DNA from: Paenibacillus sp. YN15
GTDB taxonomy: Bacteria > Bacillota > Bacilli > Paenibacillales > NBRC-103111
Length of the DNA stretch: 64,000 bases
Reading direction: 5' to 3'
Assembly (NCBI RefSeq): GCF_003285005.1
Contig: NZ_QMFA01000030.1
Span: 23,203 to 87,202 of the forward strand
Part shown: one piece after another, positions 61,799 through 64,000 of the stretch
Layout: every line of letters begins with the position of its first letter
Position numbering within the stretch: the stretch's first letter is position 1
Notes under the pieces: model-generated
What the model was told of the DNA's origin: nothing
Databases searched by the model: none
What the model saw: only the letters and a program-made list of their open reading frames with translations
Program-made: the position numbers and the translations under genes

Positions 61799-63148
61799 AT
61801 GCAAAAGGAGGTGGGCCTGCCGCTTGAATATTCAAGGGCAGGAAGGGTGTTGGATTCCGTTCCGTTGCCGCCTGGCATAAGCCTGCTTTTTGCGCTGCTT
61901 CTTGTGTTGATGAATGCCTTCTTTGCAGCGGCCGAAACAGCTATTGGCCGAACCCGGCCCGGACGGTTCCATGCGTTGAAGGAAGTGGGGTCTCTCTCCG
62001 GCCGGAGCGCCGGTAAAATCGGGGAGAACCCAAGAGGTTTTTTGTTTGTTTGTCAAATGGGTGTCACTCTGGCCTCTCTTTGTATGGGGCTGTGGGGGGC
62101 GTTTGCAGTGGGCAACCTTTTGCAGCCGGTGACGGATTCGGGACCGCTTGCCGCATTGGCGGGGCTGGCGCTGGTGCTGCCGGTGCATGTTTTGGCCGGG
62201 GAACAGCTCCCCAAGCATCTCGCAGCCTCCGAACCGGAAAAAATGCTGCTTCGCTGCGCGTTTCCCTTGACCCTGGTTTACCGCATTGTGCAGCCCGCTT
62301 ACCGCCCGCTGGCCGCCGGCTTCCGGCAGATCGCCGCAAGGGCGGGCATGGAACCGGAAGGAAAATTGGAAGCCCTTCACAGCGGCGCCGATATCCGCCT
62401 CCTGGTGGAGGAATCCCACGGCAACGGCTCGCTGGACCACACGGAATTCACGCTGGTCCGCAATATCCTAAGCTTCTCGGAAACCAGTGCCCGGGAGGTG
62501 ATGATTCCCCGCACGGAAATGGTATGTTTGTCCGCCCAGCTCCCTTACCGGGAGAATATGGCCATTGCTCTGGAGGAGCAGCTGACCCGGTATCCGGTCT
62601 GCGACCCGGATAAAGACAATATAATCGGTTTTGTCCATATTAAGGATTTGCTTCGCCCCGGCGTGGAAGAAAAGGATCTGCGCAGCATTATCCGGCCCTT
62701 GATCAGCGTTCCCGAGACCATTCCCATCAGCTCCCTTCTGGGACTGATGCAAAAGCGCAAAACCCAGATCGCCCTGTTGATCGACGAGTACGGAGGAACC
62801 TCGGGACTGGTAACCGCCGAGGATATTCTGGAGGAAATTGTCGGAGAAATTCAGGATGAGTTTGACGAAGAGCGGCCCGCTGTGGAGGCGGCGGGGAGTG
62901 ACAGCTGGTCTGTCGACGGTCTTTTGCTTTTGGAGGAGGTGAATGAACGGCTGGGTTTACGTCTGTTCTCGGAGGATTACGACACCCTGGGAGGATGGCT
63001 GTACGCCCAACTGGAAAGCCCGCCCCACCGGCACCAACGAATCCGGGCAGGCGGGTGTGAGCTGATTGTGGAGGAGGTGGACCATCTTCGCATCTCCCGG
63101 GTGCTGATCCGGCTCTATACGCAGGAAAACGGAGAGACCGTGGCATAG
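61799..63148 (+). CDS. CNNM/CorC-type hemolysin-family membrane protein
   Basis: About 449 residues: a DUF21 membrane domain (about 25-190, ALLLVLMNAFFAAAETAIGR, PVHVLAGEQLPKHLA), a CBS pair (about 225-345, REVMIPRTEMV, IIGFVHIKDLLR, ALLIDEYGGTSGLVTAEDIL) and a C-terminal CorC/HlyC domain (DGLLLLEEVNERLGLRL). The family transports Mg2+ or other divalent ions (Na+/Mg2+ exchange). ATG 61799 has no good ribosome-binding site, while AAAGGAGG lies just inside the frame; a rare CTG at 61817 is the only start with proper spacing, so the start is uncertain. A MITE-like element ends 11 bp upstream. Confidence 0.85.
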   Translation: MQKEVGLPLEYSRAGRVLDSVPLPPGISLLFALLLVLMNAFFAAAETAIGRTRPGRFHALKEVGSLSGRSAGKIGENPRGFLFVCQMGVTLASLCMGLWGAFAVGNLLQPVTDSGPLAALAGLALVLPVHVLAGEQLPKHLAASEPEKMLLRCAFPLTLVYRIVQPAYRPLAAGFRQIAARAGMEPEGKLEALHSGADIRLLVEESHGNGSLDHTEFTLVRNILSFSETSAREVMIPRTEMVCLSAQLPYRENMAIALEEQLTRYPVCDPDKDNIIGFVHIKDLLRPGVEEKDLRSIIRPLISVPETIPISSLLGLMQKRKTQIALLIDEYGGTSGLVTAEDILEEIVGEIQDEFDEERPAVEAAGSDSWSVDGLLLLEEVNERLGLRLFSEDYDTLGGWLYAQLESPPHRHQRIRAGGCELIVEEVDHLRISRVLIRLYTQENGETVA

Positions 63149-63162
63149 CGGTCTCTTTTTTT
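63133..63162 (+). terminator. Terminator overlapping the CNNM stop codon
   Basis: Perfect 8-bp stem AGAGACCG / CGGTCTCT with an 8-nt loop that includes the stop codon, followed by seven T. Confidence 0.9.
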
Positions 63163-63191
63163 GCAATTTGTACTTTATTTATTTACTTTGC

Positions 63192-63221
63192 TTGAAATTT
63201 ATTAGCGTCTAAATGTATAAT
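63192..63221 (+). promoter_or_regulatory. Sigma-A promoter of the azoreductase gene
   Basis: TTGAAA (63192-63197), an 18-nt spacer and perfect TATAAT (63216-63221). Confidence 0.75.
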
Positions 63222-63230
63222 GTAGAAAAT

Positions 63231-63245
63231 TGATAATCATTTTCA
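63231..63245. promoter_or_regulatory. Fur-type box at the azoreductase promoter
   Basis: TGATAATCATTTTCA matches the 7-1-7 Fur consensus TGATAATNATTATCA at 13 of the 14 defined bases. It begins just after the expected transcription start, between promoter and ribosome-binding site, so bound Fur would block transcription. Confidence 0.65.
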
Positions 63246-63262
63246 TTTAGGAGGAGTTATCC

Positions 63263-63889
63263 ATGAGTTCCGTACTGTTCATAAAAGCCAATCCCCGTCC
63301 CGCCGAGCAGGCTGTCAGCGTGCAGCTGTACGACGCTTTTCTGAAATCCTACAGAGCGGCCCAGCCCGGCGACGAAATTGTAGAGCTGGACCTGTTCAAA
63401 AACCCGCCCCCTTATTATGATGCCGTACATATGACAGCCATGTACAAGCTGGCCAACGGCTACGGGCTGACGCAGGAGGAGACGGAGGCCGCCGCCCAGG
63501 TGAACGGCTATCTGGACCAGTTTCTCGCTGCGGATAAGGTGGTCATTGCTTTTCCCCTGTGGAACTTCTCCGCTCCTGCGCAGCTGGTCAGCTACCTCCA
63601 CTTCCTGAGCCAGGCGGGCAAAACCTTCAAGTATACGGCAGAGGGCCCTGTAGGCCTGGCCGGGAACAAGAAGGTGGTGCTGCTGAACGCCCGTGGCGGC
63701 GTCTACTCCGTGGAGCCCATGCAGGCGCTGGAAATGTCCCTGAGCTATGTCCGGAATGTCCTTGCCTTCTGGGGCATTAAGGATATTGAGACGGTGGTGG
63801 TGGAGGGCCATAACCAGTTCCCCGACCGCTCCCAGGCCATTGTCCAGGAAGGCATTGGTCAGGCCGTCGAGCTGGCAGCCCGCTTCTAA
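63263..63889 (+). CDS. azoR: FMN-dependent NADH:quinone oxidoreductase (azoreductase)
   Basis: A 208-residue flavodoxin-like enzyme that reduces quinones and azo compounds by two electrons with NADH. It has the N-terminal FMN-binding strand and loop (VLFIKANPRPAEQAVSV), the isoalloxazine segment IAFPLWNFSAPAQLVSYL and the NARGGVYS loop of AzoR. Length is normal. AGGAGGAG lies 6 nt before the ATG. It is monocistronic with its own promoter and an adjacent Fur-type box, which suggests induction under iron limitation. Confidence 0.92.
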   Translation: MSSVLFIKANPRPAEQAVSVQLYDAFLKSYRAAQPGDEIVELDLFKNPPPYYDAVHMTAMYKLANGYGLTQEETEAAAQVNGYLDQFLAADKVVIAFPLWNFSAPAQLVSYLHFLSQAGKTFKYTAEGPVGLAGNKKVVLLNARGGVYSVEPMQALEMSLSYVRNVLAFWGIKDIETVVVEGHNQFPDRSQAIVQEGIGQAVELAARF

Positions 63890-63909
63890 GCGCATAACGG
63901 TATAGCAGG

Positions 63910-63937
63910 CTCCTTTCCCGTTGGGGAAGGGGCTTTT
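63910..63937 (+). terminator. Terminator of azoR
   Basis: Stem GCTCCTTTCCC / GGGAAGGGGC with a 4-nt loop and six T. Confidence 0.85.
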
Positions 63938-63940
63938 TTG

Positions 63941-64000
63941 CCATATCAGAAAGTATAAAATCTTGAGGTGTAGAAGCCCTTTCTAACCATATCAGAAAGT
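63941..64000. repeat. Start of a possible tandem repeat, 46-bp period
   Basis: CCATATCAGAAAGT occurs at 63941-63954 and again at 63987-64000, where the window ends. Between them lies ATAAAATCTTGAGG and AGAAGCCCTTTCTAA. More copies outside the window cannot be checked. Confidence 0.5.

Noticed and set aside
63941..64000. Possible CRISPR array at the window end
   Set aside because: Only two copies of a 14-nt repeat are visible, shorter than CRISPR repeats, and no cas genes are present.

Overview
The window looks like chromosomal DNA of a high-GC, Gram-positive, spore-forming bacterium of the Paenibacillaceae (Paenibacillus/Cohnella type). The evidence is the strong AGGAGG/GAGGTGAT ribosome-binding sites, YesM/YesN-type two-component systems beside LplB/YtcP-type sugar permeases without a local ATPase, lipoprotein sugar-binding proteins, very large secreted polysaccharide enzymes ending in S-layer homology (SLH) repeats, two YitT paralogues, a KinA/KinE-like PAS kinase and a CsoR/CopA/CopZ copper operon. 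No rRNA, tRNA, phage or CRISPR array was found. The assignment is inferred from gene content only.

Layout. 1-2765: the end of a sugar-binding protein gene and a membrane-anchored AraC regulator. 2810-4385: the two-subunit L-serine dehydratase operon (minus strand). 4633-9540: a secreted multidomain RCC1-repeat protein, a CPA2 antiporter, and a divergent TetR regulator/alcohol dehydrogenase pair with two matching candidate operators. 9726-15183: a 2,3-diaminopropionate (Dap) cassette in which the SbnA-type synthase is fused to a PaaK-like adenylating domain and followed by SbnB; a YheC/D ATP-grasp gene and a methyltransferase run the other way. 15731-27054: a PH-domain protein, a divergent AraC/FAD-oxidoreductase pair, a metallo-beta-lactamase-fold hydrolase, a secreted SH3-like repeat protein, an Rpn-like PD-(D/E)XK protein with in-frame tandem repeats, a small coiled-coil protein, a sporulation-kinase-like histidine kinase and two YitT proteins.

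27664-44052 is the largest coherent unit, a Gram-positive polysaccharide-utilisation locus. A near-consensus CRE and a sigma-A promoter precede an SGNH esterase, then a sugar-binding lipoprotein translationally coupled to a YesM kinase, a YesN regulator, two permeases, a second sugar-binding lipoprotein, and a 1414-residue S-layer-anchored putative glycoside hydrolase. A second copy of its central region follows as a separate gene without signal peptide or SLH repeats. The likely logic is surface hydrolysis, capture, import through a shared MsmX-type ATPase, and ligand sensing through the first binding protein plus kinase.

44317-45387 is an AT-rich two-gene island (secreted protein plus a 59-residue membrane protein) that looks acquired. 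45503-49998 is a minus-strand catabolic operon (two sugar isomerase/epimerase TIM barrels, a Gfo/Idh/MocA dehydrogenase and an FAD oxidoreductase) suited to oxidation-based glycoside or keto-sugar catabolism. 51185-54416 is copper efflux (copA-csoR-copZ) with a perfect CsoR-type operator. 54941-55999 is a HydE-type radical SAM gene without hydrogenase genes nearby, preceded by an Fnr-like box. 56355-60923 is an S-layer polysaccharide lyase of family 8. The end carries a small Sm-like membrane protein, a MITE-like inverted-repeat element, a CNNM/CorC-type membrane protein, and a flavin azoreductase with a near-perfect Fur box.

Several families of short intergenic repeats (around 15.5, 54.6, 56.2 and 63.9 kb) lie between genes. 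All calls come from reading the sequence; no database search was possible.
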